Assembly: GCA_025056455.1 (NCBI GenBank)
Contig: JANWVY010000004.1
Coordinates: 1-64,000, forward strand
Reading direction: 5' to 3'
Length of the DNA: 64,000 nucleotides
Source: Bryobacteraceae bacterium
GTDB taxonomy: Bacteria; Acidobacteriota; Terriglobia; Bryobacterales; Bryobacteraceae
Both the position numbers and the translations under genes were made by a program. Below are positions 17,301-26,347 of the stretch, piece after piece (position 1 is the first letter of the stretch; every line of letters starts with the position of its first letter). The notes below the pieces were generated by a model that saw only the letters and a list, made by a program, of their open reading frames with translations, ran no database searches and was not told the origin of the DNA.

Positions 17301-18175
17301 CAGAACTTTACCAGGAAGCGAGCCGGATTACGGCGCAGGGATCCAAAAGTTTTTACTTTGCTACCCGCTTCTTTCCGAAGCCACTGGCGCAGTCGGCTTA
17401 CGCGGTTTACTGGTTCTGCCGCTACACCGACGATTTGGTGGACGAGGCCCCGAGCTCTGAAATTGCCTCCCAACAACTCGAGCATTGGGCCGCGCTCGTG
17501 GAGAAGGCTTTGCGCGAGGGCGCATCGGATCATCCCATCCTGAAATTATTCCTGGACGCTGCCGCCAAACACGGTATCCCGGCCGAGTATCCCTTGGAGT
17601 TGATCGAGGGCATGCGCATGGATGCACGGCGGACCCGCTACGAAAACTTCCAGCAACTACGGTTGTTCTGCTACCGCGTAGCCTCTGTCGTGGGCTTGAT
17701 GATGTCCCACGTGATTGGTTTTCGACCGCCAGCTCTTGAACACGCGATTGATCTTGGCATCGCCATGCAGCTGACCAACATTCTCCGCGACATTGGAGAA
17801 GACCTGAGACGTGACCGGATCTATCTTCCCAGCGAGGAAATGGAGCGTTTCGGCTACAGCGAGGGCCAACTTCGCAGTCGCATGCGCAACGATGCTTTTC
17901 TTGAGCTCATGGCTTTTCAAGTGGCGCGGGCCCGCCACTACTACGACCAGGCCCTGCCCGGTATTGCCTTGCTAAACCCGGAAGGGCGTTTCGCGGTGAA
18001 AGTTGCGGCTGACGTCTACGCAGCGATTCTGTCGCAGATCGAAGTTTTGGATTACGACGTATTTGAGCGACGGGCCGTGGTTCCAGCTGGCATCAAGTAT
18101 TGGTTAACGGCAAAGTCGCTGGCCCTTCCCGTTGCCCGCCACAGCTTGACGAGGATGGCGTTTTGGAGGGGCTGA
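17273..18175 (+). CDS. crtB: Phytoene synthase (CrtB, squalene/phytoene synthase family)
   Basis: SKSFYFATRFFP near residue 25 and the first Asp-rich motif DDLVDE (53-58) are followed by the second motif in NILRDIGEDLRRDRIYLP, which together are diagnostic for trans-prenyl head-to-head synthases. The enzyme joins two GGPP to phytoene (or two FPP to dehydrosqualene). At 300 residues it is the normal size. Start ATG 17273 lies 28 bases inside crtI. The next gene starts 4 bases after its stop behind a GGAGGGG ribosome-binding site. Confidence 0.92.
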   Translation: MRTDSGAQLAELYQEASRITAQGSKSFYFATRFFPKPLAQSAYAVYWFCRYTDDLVDEAPSSEIASQQLEHWAALVEKALREGASDHPILKLFLDAAAKHGIPAEYPLELIEGMRMDARRTRYENFQQLRLFCYRVASVVGLMMSHVIGFRPPALEHAIDLGIAMQLTNILRDIGEDLRRDRIYLPSEEMERFGYSEGQLRSRMRNDAFLELMAFQVARARHYYDQALPGIALLNPEGRFAVKVAADVYAAILSQIEVLDYDVFERRAVVPAGIKYWLTAKSLALPVARHSLTRMAFWRG

Positions 18176-18179
18176 AGCG

Positions 18180-19592
18180 TTGTTCTACCGCGCATCGCTT
18201 GCGGCGCTAACTGGCGTCTTATTGCATCTTGCTTCTCAGTGGGCGTTTGGCTCCCCGTTGCTGACAGATCGCATCGCCGAGTGGATCATGGCGCGAACGC
18301 CGCACGCTTCCGCATTGTGGATTCTCGAAACGTTCGGCGCTTGGGCGAAACCGTTTGCAGCAACTGGCGGACTTGCGACCTTAGGAGCCATTCTGTGGGC
18401 CGCATCTTGGTTGAAAAGCCCGTTGCGCCAGGGGATGATTTGTGCGCTCGGTTATTTCAGCTTGTGCCGGCTTCTGGGTGATTCCCTCTGGGTGGCCAGC
18501 CTTTCTTTCTGGCTCCCTGCGCTCGCGGTTCTACTCGCCTTGGGCCGCGAAACAAGAAGCTCGCAAGGAGGAATGTTGCCCAGGCGGAGATCGTTCCTTG
18601 TCTCTGCTTGCCTTTCGCTAGGTACTGGCGTGGTCGCTCTGGAATGCTACTTGCGAAACGAGGCTTTCTCTCGCAAGGCGAGAGAGCCTGTCCCGCTCGA
18701 TCCGTTCACGCCTCCGCGCGAACAGGGAAAATTTGCCCCTCCAATTGTGCGTCCAGCTGTTACGCCTGTCCGGGAGTTTTACGGGATGAGCAAAAACGCT
18801 GTGGATCCGTTGATCGATCCTGCCCGCTGGCGTCTTCGCGTTACCCTGGATGGCAAGCCTTGGCGCGAGTATCGCTATGCGGAATTGCTCAGCTTGCCGC
18901 GCACGCAGCGTTATGCGACGCTGCGTTGCATCAGCAATACGCTGCGGTCGAATCTCATGGGAAACGCCTTGTGGTCTGGCGTTTTCTTTTCCCAAATTAT
19001 CGATCGCAGGGAGCTTCCAGCGGACGTCGTGGAAGTGGCGATCCTTGGGGCTGACAGCCATGGCGACAGCTTTCCGCTTGATTATATTTTCTCCACGCAT
19101 GCTCTCCTGGCCCTCGGAATGAACGGCAAAACTCTCGAGCGCAAACACGGATTCCCCCTACGCCTGGTCGCGCCTCGATACTTCGGCTTCAAAAACGTAA
19201 AGTGGATTGAGGAAATCCGCTTCGTCAAAACACCGTATTATGGGACGTGGCCCCGCATGGGTTATACCAAAGAAGCCCTGGTGCACACTTTCAGCTACAT
19301 TGACCGGATCCTGCCGGCGCAAGAAGGGTTTTTGGTGGGTGGCATTGCGCTGGCGGGAGACCGGGGTATTCAGAGAGTGCAGATCCGGGCTGATCAAGGG
19401 GCGTGGTTTGATGCCGAGCTGGAGCCTCCCCTCTCTCCCTACGCCTGGACCCGCTGGCGTGGTGTAATTCCTGTAAAAAGCGCCACAACGATCGAAGCGC
19501 GGGCGCAGGATGGGTTGGGAAACTGGCAGGCCACAGAAGAAAGTCCTTTGTTTCCGAGTGGAGTGAGCGGACCAACCATCCGAAGAATCTAG
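18180..19592 (+). CDS. Membrane-anchored molybdopterin-dependent oxidoreductase (SuoX/MsrP-type domain)
   Basis: The first ~150 residues contain several hydrophobic helices (about four membrane segments). A periplasmic-type Oxidored_molyb domain follows: EFYGMSKNAVDP, the cofactor cysteine in LRCISN (Cys250), ADSHGDSFPLDY, NGKTLERKHGFPLRLVAPRYFGFKNVKW, then a dimerisation-type C-terminal domain. The family binds Mo-molybdopterin through that cysteine and catalyses oxygen-atom transfer, as in sulfite oxidase or methionine-sulfoxide reductase. Start TTG 18180 is supported by GGAGGGG at 18165-18171. Its place inside the carotenoid operon is unexpected; it may oxidise or hydroxylate the pigment, or simply be co-transcribed. 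Confidence 0.87.
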   Translation: MFYRASLAALTGVLLHLASQWAFGSPLLTDRIAEWIMARTPHASALWILETFGAWAKPFAATGGLATLGAILWAASWLKSPLRQGMICALGYFSLCRLLGDSLWVASLSFWLPALAVLLALGRETRSSQGGMLPRRRSFLVSACLSLGTGVVALECYLRNEAFSRKAREPVPLDPFTPPREQGKFAPPIVRPAVTPVREFYGMSKNAVDPLIDPARWRLRVTLDGKPWREYRYAELLSLPRTQRYATLRCISNTLRSNLMGNALWSGVFFSQIIDRRELPADVVEVAILGADSHGDSFPLDYIFSTHALLALGMNGKTLERKHGFPLRLVAPRYFGFKNVKWIEEIRFVKTPYYGTWPRMGYTKEALVHTFSYIDRILPAQEGFLVGGIALAGDRGIQRVQIRADQGAWFDAELEPPLSPYAWTRWRGVIPVKSATTIEARAQDGLGNWQATEESPLFPSGVSGPTIRRI

Positions 19593-19594
19593 GT

Positions 19595-20746
19595 GTGATT
19601 GTCCCTTTTGCTTTATTTCTTCAAAACTGGCACGAGCTGGATTTCTACCTCGGCGGGCCGGACGATCTCGACCGGTTTCCTTACAGCGCACCGGTTTCGG
19701 TCCTGTTGGCACTTTTACTGGCCTATTTTCTATACAAGGCCAGAAAGAACTATCTAGCGTTTCCCGAGCTGCCTGTAGTCCACGACGAGCGCCCAGCGAA
19801 CGTCACCGTGATCATTCCGGCCCGAAACGAAGAACGAAACATTGCAGCCTGTGTGTCCAGCTTCCCTCACACCCGGGTGATTGTTGTGGACGATCACTCC
19901 GAAGATCGCACCGCAGAGATCGCGGCTCAGCACCAGGCGGAGGTGATTCCGGCTCCAGAATTAGCCAAGGGAATCTTGGGCAAGCCGAATGCCTGTTTTG
20001 CAGGTGCACAGCGGGCAACGACTAGCTACGTCTTCTTTGCCGACGCCGACACCCGTTACCGGCCCGAGTTCCTACCCTCGGCGATCCGCTATGCCGAAGA
20101 GCACGAGTGTGTTTTGGTAAGCGGATTTCTCAAGCAGGAGACTGTGACCCTCGCGGAGAAAATTCTAATTCCCTACGCCTTTGCGCTTTATTTTACGGGC
20201 GTGAACGCGCGCCGGGTGCACGATGAGAAAGCTCCCGAGTTTCTCGCCAACGGCCAGTGCATGCTTTTTCTCCGGGCCGCTTACGAGTTTCTCGGCGGTC
20301 ATATGGTGGTGAGAGATAGCGTGATTGAAGACGTGGCCCTCGCCATGAAACTCAAGCGACACCGGATGAAACTCAACCTGGTGAGGGCTGAGCATCTCGG
20401 GGCCGTGCGGATGTATGACTCGCTAGGCGCCATCTGGCGGGGCTTCAAGAAGAACTCTTTTCGATTTTTACGGGTGAACCGCCGCACGGGCCTTCAGGTG
20501 ATCTTTTCCTCGATTCTGCTGACCAGTGTGTTGCCGGTGGCTTGGTGGCTTGCCTGGGAAGAGCAGTGGGGATTTCTCGCAGCGCTTTTGGTCGTGCCGC
20601 CCGCTTTTCTGAGGCCTTGGTATGGCGGTTTCTGGCGTGCTTGGCTGGCGTTCCCCGCCATTTATCTCTTCCAGCTAATCGCCCTGGATGGAATGATCTC
20701 CACCTTGCTGGGCGCCGGCACAGTTTGGAAAGGGCGGAGGGTTTGA
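19595..20746 (+). CDS. Membrane glycosyltransferase family 2 (CrtQ-like)
   Basis: An N-terminal membrane helix (SVLLALLLAYFLY) is followed by a GT-A domain: VTVIIPARNEERNI, VVDDHSEDRTAEI, the metal-binding FADADTR (Asp150/Asp152) and VIEDVALAMKLK in place of the usual ED acid. Two or three C-terminal hydrophobic segments follow. This arrangement matches the glycosyltransferase that glucosylates carotenoid carboxylates in staphyloxanthin synthesis (CrtQ). Context (crtI, crtB, then an acyltransferase) supports transfer of sugar to a carotenoid. Start GTG 19595; the upstream stop is 2 bases before it. Confidence 0.82.
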   Translation: MIVPFALFLQNWHELDFYLGGPDDLDRFPYSAPVSVLLALLLAYFLYKARKNYLAFPELPVVHDERPANVTVIIPARNEERNIAACVSSFPHTRVIVVDDHSEDRTAEIAAQHQAEVIPAPELAKGILGKPNACFAGAQRATTSYVFFADADTRYRPEFLPSAIRYAEEHECVLVSGFLKQETVTLAEKILIPYAFALYFTGVNARRVHDEKAPEFLANGQCMLFLRAAYEFLGGHMVVRDSVIEDVALAMKLKRHRMKLNLVRAEHLGAVRMYDSLGAIWRGFKKNSFRFLRVNRRTGLQVIFSSILLTSVLPVAWWLAWEEQWGFLAALLVVPPAFLRPWYGGFWRAWLAFPAIYLFQLIALDGMISTLLGAGTVWKGRRV

Positions 20747-20758
20747 AGGGAGGCCGTC

Positions 20759-21475
20759 GTGTCGAGCCAGCTTCGCTACGCAGTCCCCTGGAAGCAAGTC
20801 TTTGGGCTTAGCCCAGCGATTGCGGCAGGACGGCGGCATTCGGTTTCCGCCTTTGCCGCCGCAGTCGTAGCGCGCATGGACCCTCCTCCCCTGGCCCTTG
20901 GGGTGGAGAATTTACCCCCAGATGCGCGCTTTGTCCTGGCGGCAAATCACTACCAAAGGAAAGGGATGTGGATTCTGCATCCGGCTAGTGCGATTACGCA
21001 AGTCATCGCCGGCCATTACGGCCCCGAAGAACCCCCCGTTCGCTGGATTGTGACGGCAAACTGGCCTCGGTGGCGCATCGGTCCCTGGACGTTCCCTTCT
21101 CCCGGAGACATTCTCTTGCCCAAGGTGGCCTACGCACTGTGGTGTTATCCGGTTTCGCTAGCAGGCGCCAACCCGCAGTTCACGGCGCGTTCCCTGCGTC
21201 AACTTCTCAGAGACGCGCCGAAGTTGACCCGACCCCTGGGCTTATTTCCGGAGGGCGTTCGAGGCTCCGCCGGACAGTTGACCGAGCCGCTTGCCGGCGT
21301 TGGGCGTCTCATCCGGCTTCTTGCATCCACTGGGATGCCACTCGTGCCCGTAGGTATCTCCGAGGCAGGACGGTTGATCCTGCGCTTTGGCCCCTTGCTC
21401 TCACCCGATACGTTACTGGACGCCGACGATCCGGCGAAACTGGCGATGCGTCACATTGCCGCTCTCTCGGGATGA
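20759..21475 (+). CDS. Lysophospholipid-acyltransferase-like protein (PlsC family), probable carotenoid-glycoside acyltransferase
   Basis: The family motif NHX4D is altered to NHYQRKGM (His64 kept; the Asp position is Gly69), whereas the FPEGVRG block near residues 163-169 and LVPVGI are conserved. The family moves acyl groups from CoA or ACP to hydroxyls. In staphyloxanthin-type pathways the final step acylates the sugar of the glycosylated carotenoid, which fits its position directly behind the glycosyltransferase. Loss of the motif aspartate leaves catalytic competence uncertain. Start is GTG 20759, 12 bases after the preceding stop; last gene of the operon. Confidence 0.68.
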   Translation: MSSQLRYAVPWKQVFGLSPAIAAGRRHSVSAFAAAVVARMDPPPLALGVENLPPDARFVLAANHYQRKGMWILHPASAITQVIAGHYGPEEPPVRWIVTANWPRWRIGPWTFPSPGDILLPKVAYALWCYPVSLAGANPQFTARSLRQLLRDAPKLTRPLGLFPEGVRGSAGQLTEPLAGVGRLIRLLASTGMPLVPVGISEAGRLILRFGPLLSPDTLLDADDPAKLAMRHIAALSG

Positions 21476-21600
21476 GGCCGTCTGTTTCTGCTCCCTTGGG
21501 CGGTGCGATGGACCTGCTAACGCGAGCGACAGGGTGCGGGAAAATCCATCAAGCCATCTAGCTGTAGTCAATCCGTAACATTTTTTCGAGATCCTGAGAC

Positions 21601-22920
21601 GTGGATCTTCTCTTTCGCGACGGCTTGGATACAGGAAAGACGGTTCTCCTCATTCTTTCTCTCCTGATTGCATGTGGCTTCGAATTTGTGAATGGTTTTC
21701 ACGACACGGCCAACGCCGTAGCGACGGTGATCTACACCAGAAGCATGAAGCCCTGGCATGCTGTTGTCTGGTCGGGCATTTGCAATTTCCTCGGAGTTTT
21801 TGTGGGCGGTATCGCCGTTGCGATGGCGATCGTGAACCTGCTTCCGGTTGAACTGTTGGTATCGAAGGGTGCTGGGCCGGGGCTAGCCATGGTGCTTGCG
21901 CTTTTGCTGGCTGCGGTGGCCTGGAATTTAGGCACGTGGTACTTCGGACTTCCTGCCTCGAGCTCGCACACGATGATTGGAGCGATCTTGGGGATCGGGC
22001 TGGCAAATTCTCTGCTGCCGGGTCATTCTTTTGGCGCGGGGGTCAACTGGCGCAAGGCGCAAGAAGTTGGCTTAGCGCTGCTCATCTCGCCGCTGATTGG
22101 CTTTGGGGTTTCCTATCTCCTTCTGAAGCTGGCGAAGGTCCTCATTCCCTCACCCGAACTGTATACGGCGCCGCGCGGGGACCGGCCGCCCGTGTGGTGG
22201 ATCCGGGCCATCTTAATTGGGACGTGCACAGGGGTCAGCTTTTCCCACGGCTCCAACGACGGCCAAAAGGGCGTCGGGTTAGTGATGTTGATTTTAATTG
22301 GAATTTTGCCCGTCACCTATGCGCTGAATCCGCACTCGCCGCCGGCAGAAATCCGGAAAGCGTATGAGATTGCCGAGCAGCAGAAAGCCTCCACGCCAGA
22401 GCTCGCTGAAGCTGCGCAATTGCTGGCCGGCCGCTCGTCGACCCTCGAGGTGCCTTCCCACCGGAGGATTGATCTGCGGCGTAACCTTATTTTGGCAGAT
22501 GCCCGGTTTCGGGAGCTTGGCCTGGAGGGTGGCGCTGCACTCCGTCGGTTGACCGACTATGCGCCTACCTGGGTGATGGTGATGATCGCCCTCTCGTTAG
22601 GGATTGGAACGATGATTGGGTGGCAGCGCATTGTGGTGACGGTAGGGGAAAAAATTGGCAAGAGCCATCTGACGTATGCACAGGGCGCCGTTGCGGAAAC
22701 GGTGGCCATGATGACAATTGGTCTCAGCGCGCTCACGGGCTTGGCCGTCAGCACGACACACGTGCTCTCCTCGGGCGTGGCCGGGACCATGGTCGCTGCG
22801 GCGTCTGGGCTCCAGATGTCGACGGTGAAAAAAATCGCCTCCGCATGGATTCTGACGCTCCCCGTGTCGATGCTGCTGAGCGGCTCTATCTTCTTGGTCT
22901 TGCGCTTGTTTTTGAAGTAG
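21601..22920 (+). CDS. Inorganic phosphate transporter (PiT family)
   Basis: Contains both PiT signature repeats: GFHDTANAVATVIYTRSM near residue 37 and the second half FSHGSNDGQKGVGLVML. About ten hydrophobic helices and a central hydrophilic loop (residues ~245-310) are visible, with total length 439 residues. The protein is a low-affinity H+- or Na+-coupled phosphate symporter in the inner membrane. Start GTG 21601. It stands alone after the carotenoid operon. No PhoU-like partner gene is adjacent. Confidence 0.93.
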   Translation: MDLLFRDGLDTGKTVLLILSLLIACGFEFVNGFHDTANAVATVIYTRSMKPWHAVVWSGICNFLGVFVGGIAVAMAIVNLLPVELLVSKGAGPGLAMVLALLLAAVAWNLGTWYFGLPASSSHTMIGAILGIGLANSLLPGHSFGAGVNWRKAQEVGLALLISPLIGFGVSYLLLKLAKVLIPSPELYTAPRGDRPPVWWIRAILIGTCTGVSFSHGSNDGQKGVGLVMLILIGILPVTYALNPHSPPAEIRKAYEIAEQQKASTPELAEAAQLLAGRSSTLEVPSHRRIDLRRNLILADARFRELGLEGGAALRRLTDYAPTWVMVMIALSLGIGTMIGWQRIVVTVGEKIGKSHLTYAQGAVAETVAMMTIGLSALTGLAVSTTHVLSSGVAGTMVAAASGLQMSTVKKIASAWILTLPVSMLLSGSIFLVLRLFLK

Positions 22921-23055
22921 GCCGGAGCGATCTTAAGGGCGACAGCTGAGGCCGCGGAAGAGGGTTACACGAGTTGAGCAGAGCGCTTTCGCCCGGAGCT
23001 GCTGAGACCCGCCGCACGGCAGGTAAAGCGAAGCGCCGCAACCAGCCACGCCCTT

Positions 23056-23367
23056 TTAATAGCGCTTCAACCGGGAACGGATCCGCTTGGCAAGTTTCTC
23101 AATTTCCTCGGTTTTTTTAATCATGCCCAGCGAGAGCACATGCCGGCCACTTTTCTCTAGCTCAAGCTTCAGCTCCTCCGACAGCCGGACGAGCTCGGCG
23201 GCATCCTTCAGGGAGGCGTTGTGGTCTGCCTTCAGAATTTCCTCCAATTGGGAACGGCCGTCTGGGAGCCGTGGAAAGTCGTCTTCGCGCCGGGGACCCG
23301 GCTGTTGGGCCGTGGCCGCTACGGCAGCCAGGAGGGCCGTTAACGCAAACCAGCGAAAACGTTTCAT
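23056..23367 (-). CDS. Small secreted protein of unknown function
   Basis: 103 residues. A clear signal peptide (MKRFRWFALTALLAAVAATAQQ) is followed by a charged, mostly helical region: LPDGRSQLEEILKADH, then LKDAAELVRLSEELKLELEKSG and a Lys/Arg-rich C-terminus. The helical part could pair as a short coiled coil. ATG 23367 was chosen because it gives the signal peptide; longer in-frame starts lie antisense to homoserine dehydrogenase. Divergent from that gene with 28 bases between starts. I do not recognise the family; small helical exported proteins of this style are common in Acidobacteriota (recollection). Confidence 0.7.
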   Translation of the reverse strand: MKRFRWFALTALLAAVAATAQQPGPRREDDFPRLPDGRSQLEEILKADHNASLKDAAELVRLSEELKLELEKSGRHVLSLGMIKKTEEIEKLAKRIRSRLKRY

Positions 23368-23395
23368 CGAACCTCCATTGCTATCATAGACCCGA

Positions 23396-24700
23396 ATGGA
23401 CCAAGTAAATATCGGCGTCATCGGCCTCGGCAACGTGGGGCTGGGAACGCTGACGATTCTGGCTGAGAACGCCGCGGAAATCACACAAAAATTGGGCTTT
23501 TCGCTCCATGTAGAGGCGGTTTGCAGCCCCTCGGTTGCGCGCAAGGCTCTTCCTGCTGGGCTGGCCTCTACTTTTCGGACGCCCGACTGGAGGGAAGTGG
23601 TTGCAAATCCGCGGATCCAAATCATTGCCGAATTGGTGGGCGGGACCACGGTCGCCCGAGAAATCATCGAGTCTGCCATCGCGGCGGGCAAATCGGTCGT
23701 CACCGCCAATAAGGAGCTGATGGCTCTCGAGGGGTGCAATCTTTGGGATCAGGCAATCAAGCGCGGAATAAATCTGGCGATGGAAGCCTCGGTGGCTGGT
23801 GGCATTCCGATTCATGCAGTGCTCAGGGAAGGAATTTCAGGCGACCGGGTAGTGGCGTTACAAGGCATTCTGAATGGCACGAGCAACTACATTCTGACTG
23901 AGATCGAGCGTCATGGCGCGGATTTCGACGCCGTGCTCAAGGATGCACAGCGGTTGGGCTACGCCGAGGCGGATCCCTCGGCGGACATTGACGGCTGGGA
24001 CGCGCGGAGTAAACTCGCCATCCTGGCGGCGCTGGCCTTCGGTGAGCGCATCACCCCGGGCGATATCCATACCGAAGGCATCCGGCGAATTTCTCCTATC
24101 GACTTTCAGTACGCCCACCAGCTGGGACACACAATCAAGCTGCTTTGTTCGGCCCGCCGCTCGGAGCAGGGTCTCTTCCTTTCCGTTCGTCCGACACTGA
24201 TTCCTCGGTCCACGATTCTGGCCAGTGTGCAAGGCGCCTACAACGCCATTTGGGTGCGCGGAGCTTACGGACAAGATACTTTTTACTACGGCCGCGGCGC
24301 AGGTCCGCATCCGACGGGGGTTGCCGTGGTCAGCGATCTGATGCGCGTTGCTCGCGAAATTCGAGCTGGTAGCCCGGAGCGCGTCTCACCCTTTGCCCAC
24401 TCACGCCTCGGGGATCAACGGCCGCTTCCGGTGACGCTGCAAAAAAGTGGATACTACCTTCGTTTTCGAGTCAACGACCGGCCAGGCATTATTGCGGCCC
24501 TGGCGGGAATACTGGCTGAGAAACGCATCAGTCTGGATGCCGTGTTGCAGCTTCCTAGCGAGAGCAAACAGGGTCTGCCATTTGTGATTACGTTGGAACC
24601 GGCATATGAGGCTGATGTGCGAGAGGCCCTGGCCCAAATGGCAGGCCTCGACTTTATGGTGGAGCCGCCTCTGGCTCTCCCTATGGAACGCCCAGTGTGA
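23396..24700 (+). CDS. hom: Homoserine dehydrogenase with C-terminal ACT domain
   Basis: NAD(P)-binding GLGNVGLGT at residues ~10-18, then VTANKELMA, EASVAGGIP, the diagnostic LNGTSNYIL and the lysine-containing DARSKLAILA. A C-terminal ACT domain starts at about residue 350 (YYLRFRVNDRPGIIAALAGIL). The enzyme reduces aspartate semialdehyde to homoserine for threonine and methionine synthesis, and the ACT domain normally mediates threonine feedback. Length 434 matches the standard monofunctional form. Start ATG 23396. Confidence 0.95.
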   Translation: MDQVNIGVIGLGNVGLGTLTILAENAAEITQKLGFSLHVEAVCSPSVARKALPAGLASTFRTPDWREVVANPRIQIIAELVGGTTVAREIIESAIAAGKSVVTANKELMALEGCNLWDQAIKRGINLAMEASVAGGIPIHAVLREGISGDRVVALQGILNGTSNYILTEIERHGADFDAVLKDAQRLGYAEADPSADIDGWDARSKLAILAALAFGERITPGDIHTEGIRRISPIDFQYAHQLGHTIKLLCSARRSEQGLFLSVRPTLIPRSTILASVQGAYNAIWVRGAYGQDTFYYGRGAGPHPTGVAVVSDLMRVAREIRAGSPERVSPFAHSRLGDQRPLPVTLQKSGYYLRFRVNDRPGIIAALAGILAEKRISLDAVLQLPSESKQGLPFVITLEPAYEADVREALAQMAGLDFMVEPPLALPMERPV

Positions 24701-24740
24701 GTTGGGGGGAAACAGGGACCGATCCGAGCTGGGAGGGATC

Positions 24741-25388
24741 ATGAGATTACTTGTTCTAACGCTTGTTCTGGCCGCGGCGCAGGCTCAAGTCGCCGAGCAT
24801 GCCAACAGCGGCTACAAGACCAAGGAGGGACGCTCACGAGTCGCACAATCCTTAGCCGCTAGCGACCGTGATGGCCGGCAAAAGCCTCAGGAGCTGGTCG
24901 ATGCGCTCCAGCTTGCGCCTGGAATGACGGTTGCGGACATCGGCGCGGGCATCGGATACATGTTGCCCTACTTCAGCAAGGCCGTTGGCCCGACTGGCAA
25001 GGTGATTGCTGAAGATATTTTTCCGGATTTTCTCGAGCAAGCCCGAGAAACAGCCACCAAACAGGGGCTCTCGAATGTTGAATTTATCCTAGGCACCGAG
25101 CAAGATCCCAAGCTCGCGGAGAACAGCATTGACGTCGCCTTTACCCTCGATGCCTACCATCACTTTAACTATCCCGACAAGATGCTTGCCGCCGTGGCGC
25201 GAGCGCTCAAACCCGGCGGGCGACTCGTCATCGTCGATTTTTACAAAAGCGGGTTCCGGGATCCGGACCACATTCGGCTGGACCGGGATGATGTAATTCG
25301 AGAGGTGGAGAGGTTTGGCTGGAGGCTGCTCTCGAAGCGAGATCACCTGCCCGGCACGCAGTATATTGCGATTTTTGAAAAACGGTAA
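24741..25388 (+). CDS. Exported class I SAM-dependent methyltransferase-like protein
   Basis: ATG 24741 follows a good Shine-Dalgarno (GGGAGG at 24731) and gives a signal peptide (MRLLVLTLVLAAAQAQ). The mature part has a UbiE/Methyltransf_11-type SAM fold: VADIGAGIGYM, EDIFPDF, a TLDAYHHF loop and LKPGGRLVIVDF. The substrate is unknown. A methyltransferase sent out of the cytoplasm is odd because SAM is not known to be available in the periplasm; either the hydrophobic N-terminus is retained as an anchor or the protein has another role. It begins 40 bases after hom; lipoyl synthase follows 65 bases downstream. Confidence 0.85.
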   Translation: MRLLVLTLVLAAAQAQVAEHANSGYKTKEGRSRVAQSLAASDRDGRQKPQELVDALQLAPGMTVADIGAGIGYMLPYFSKAVGPTGKVIAEDIFPDFLEQARETATKQGLSNVEFILGTEQDPKLAENSIDVAFTLDAYHHFNYPDKMLAAVARALKPGGRLVIVDFYKSGFRDPDHIRLDRDDVIREVERFGWRLLSKRDHLPGTQYIAIFEKR

Positions 25389-25453
25389 GATGCAAAGGGC
25401 AACCGAGACGCGGACTCCGACCTGGAAGCATCTGAAGTGAGGGGAGCGTTTTT

Positions 25454-26347
25454 ATGTTTGTACAAATTGAGCTGCCCGCAAGACGGCCGCCATGGTTACG
25501 CGCTCCGGCTCCCGTCGGAGACAACTATCGCGAACTCAAATCGCTTGTCGAACGCCTCCAACTGCATACAGTGTGTGAAAGCGCAGCTTGTCCGAACGTG
25601 GGCGAGTGCTGGAATCAGGGCACGGCGACTTTCATGATTCTAGGTAATGTCTGTACGCGGCGGTGCGGCTTCTGCGCTGTACAGAAAGGGGTTCCGCTCG
25701 AAGTCGATTTTGATGAACCGCGCCGTGTGGCCGAAGCGGTTGCAGCGCTCCGGCTGAAGTATGCCGTTATCACGAGCGTGAACCGGGACGACCGCAAGGA
25801 TGGGGGAGCACTCTTATTCGCCATGACCATTCGCGCCATTCGGGAGCGCGTTCCGGGCTGTAAGGTAGAAGTTCTCGTACCAGACTTCCAGGGTGTACAC
25901 TGGGCCTTGGATTTGGTGCTCGAGGCCAGACCAGATGTACTGAACCACAACCTCGAAACGGTGCCCCGTCTCTACCGGCAGGTTCGTCTCGGCGCTCGCT
26001 ATGAGCGTTCGCTTGCGCTGTTAGCCTACGCCAAGAAGCGCCAACCGGACCTCCCGACCAAGTCTGGTCTTATGCTTGGTCTCGGGGAAACCCAGGAAGA
26101 AGTGCTCCAAGTGATGCGCGACTTGCACGCGCAGCGAGTCGACATTGTCACCTTGGGCCAGTATTTGCGCCCAACGCCGAAACATCTTCCCGTCCTGCGC
26201 TACGTGCATCCCGAGGAGTTTTTGGAATTCAAGCGGCGGGGTGAGGAGATGGGAATCCCACACGTTGAGGCCGGTCCGCTGGTGCGAAGCTCCTACCACG
26301 CCGACCACAGCCACCAGGCGGTGAAAGCGACGCCAGCGTCATGTTGA
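25454..26347 (+). CDS. lipA: Lipoyl synthase
   Basis: Both iron-sulfur clusters are encoded: the auxiliary CX4CX5C (Cys41, Cys46, Cys52) and the radical SAM CX3CX2C (Cys67, Cys71, Cys74). The C-terminal RSSYHA carries the serine that ligates the auxiliary cluster. It inserts two sulfurs into protein-bound octanoyl groups of 2-oxoacid dehydrogenases and the glycine cleavage H protein. Length 297 residues is typical. No octanoyltransferase (LipB) is adjacent. The 3' end overlaps the next gene by 7 bases. Confidence 0.96.
   Translation: MFVQIELPARRPPWLRAPAPVGDNYRELKSLVERLQLHTVCESAACPNVGECWNQGTATFMILGNVCTRRCGFCAVQKGVPLEVDFDEPRRVAEAVAALRLKYAVITSVNRDDRKDGGALLFAMTIRAIRERVPGCKVEVLVPDFQGVHWALDLVLEARPDVLNHNLETVPRLYRQVRLGARYERSLALLAYAKKRQPDLPTKSGLMLGLGETQEEVLQVMRDLHAQRVDIVTLGQYLRPTPKHLPVLRYVHPEEFLEFKRRGEEMGIPHVEAGPLVRSSYHADHSHQAVKATPASC

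Noticed and set aside
22921-23055. Possible RNA gene in the gap after the phosphate transporter
   Set aside because: No tRNA fold or T-tract hairpin could be found in these 135 bases.
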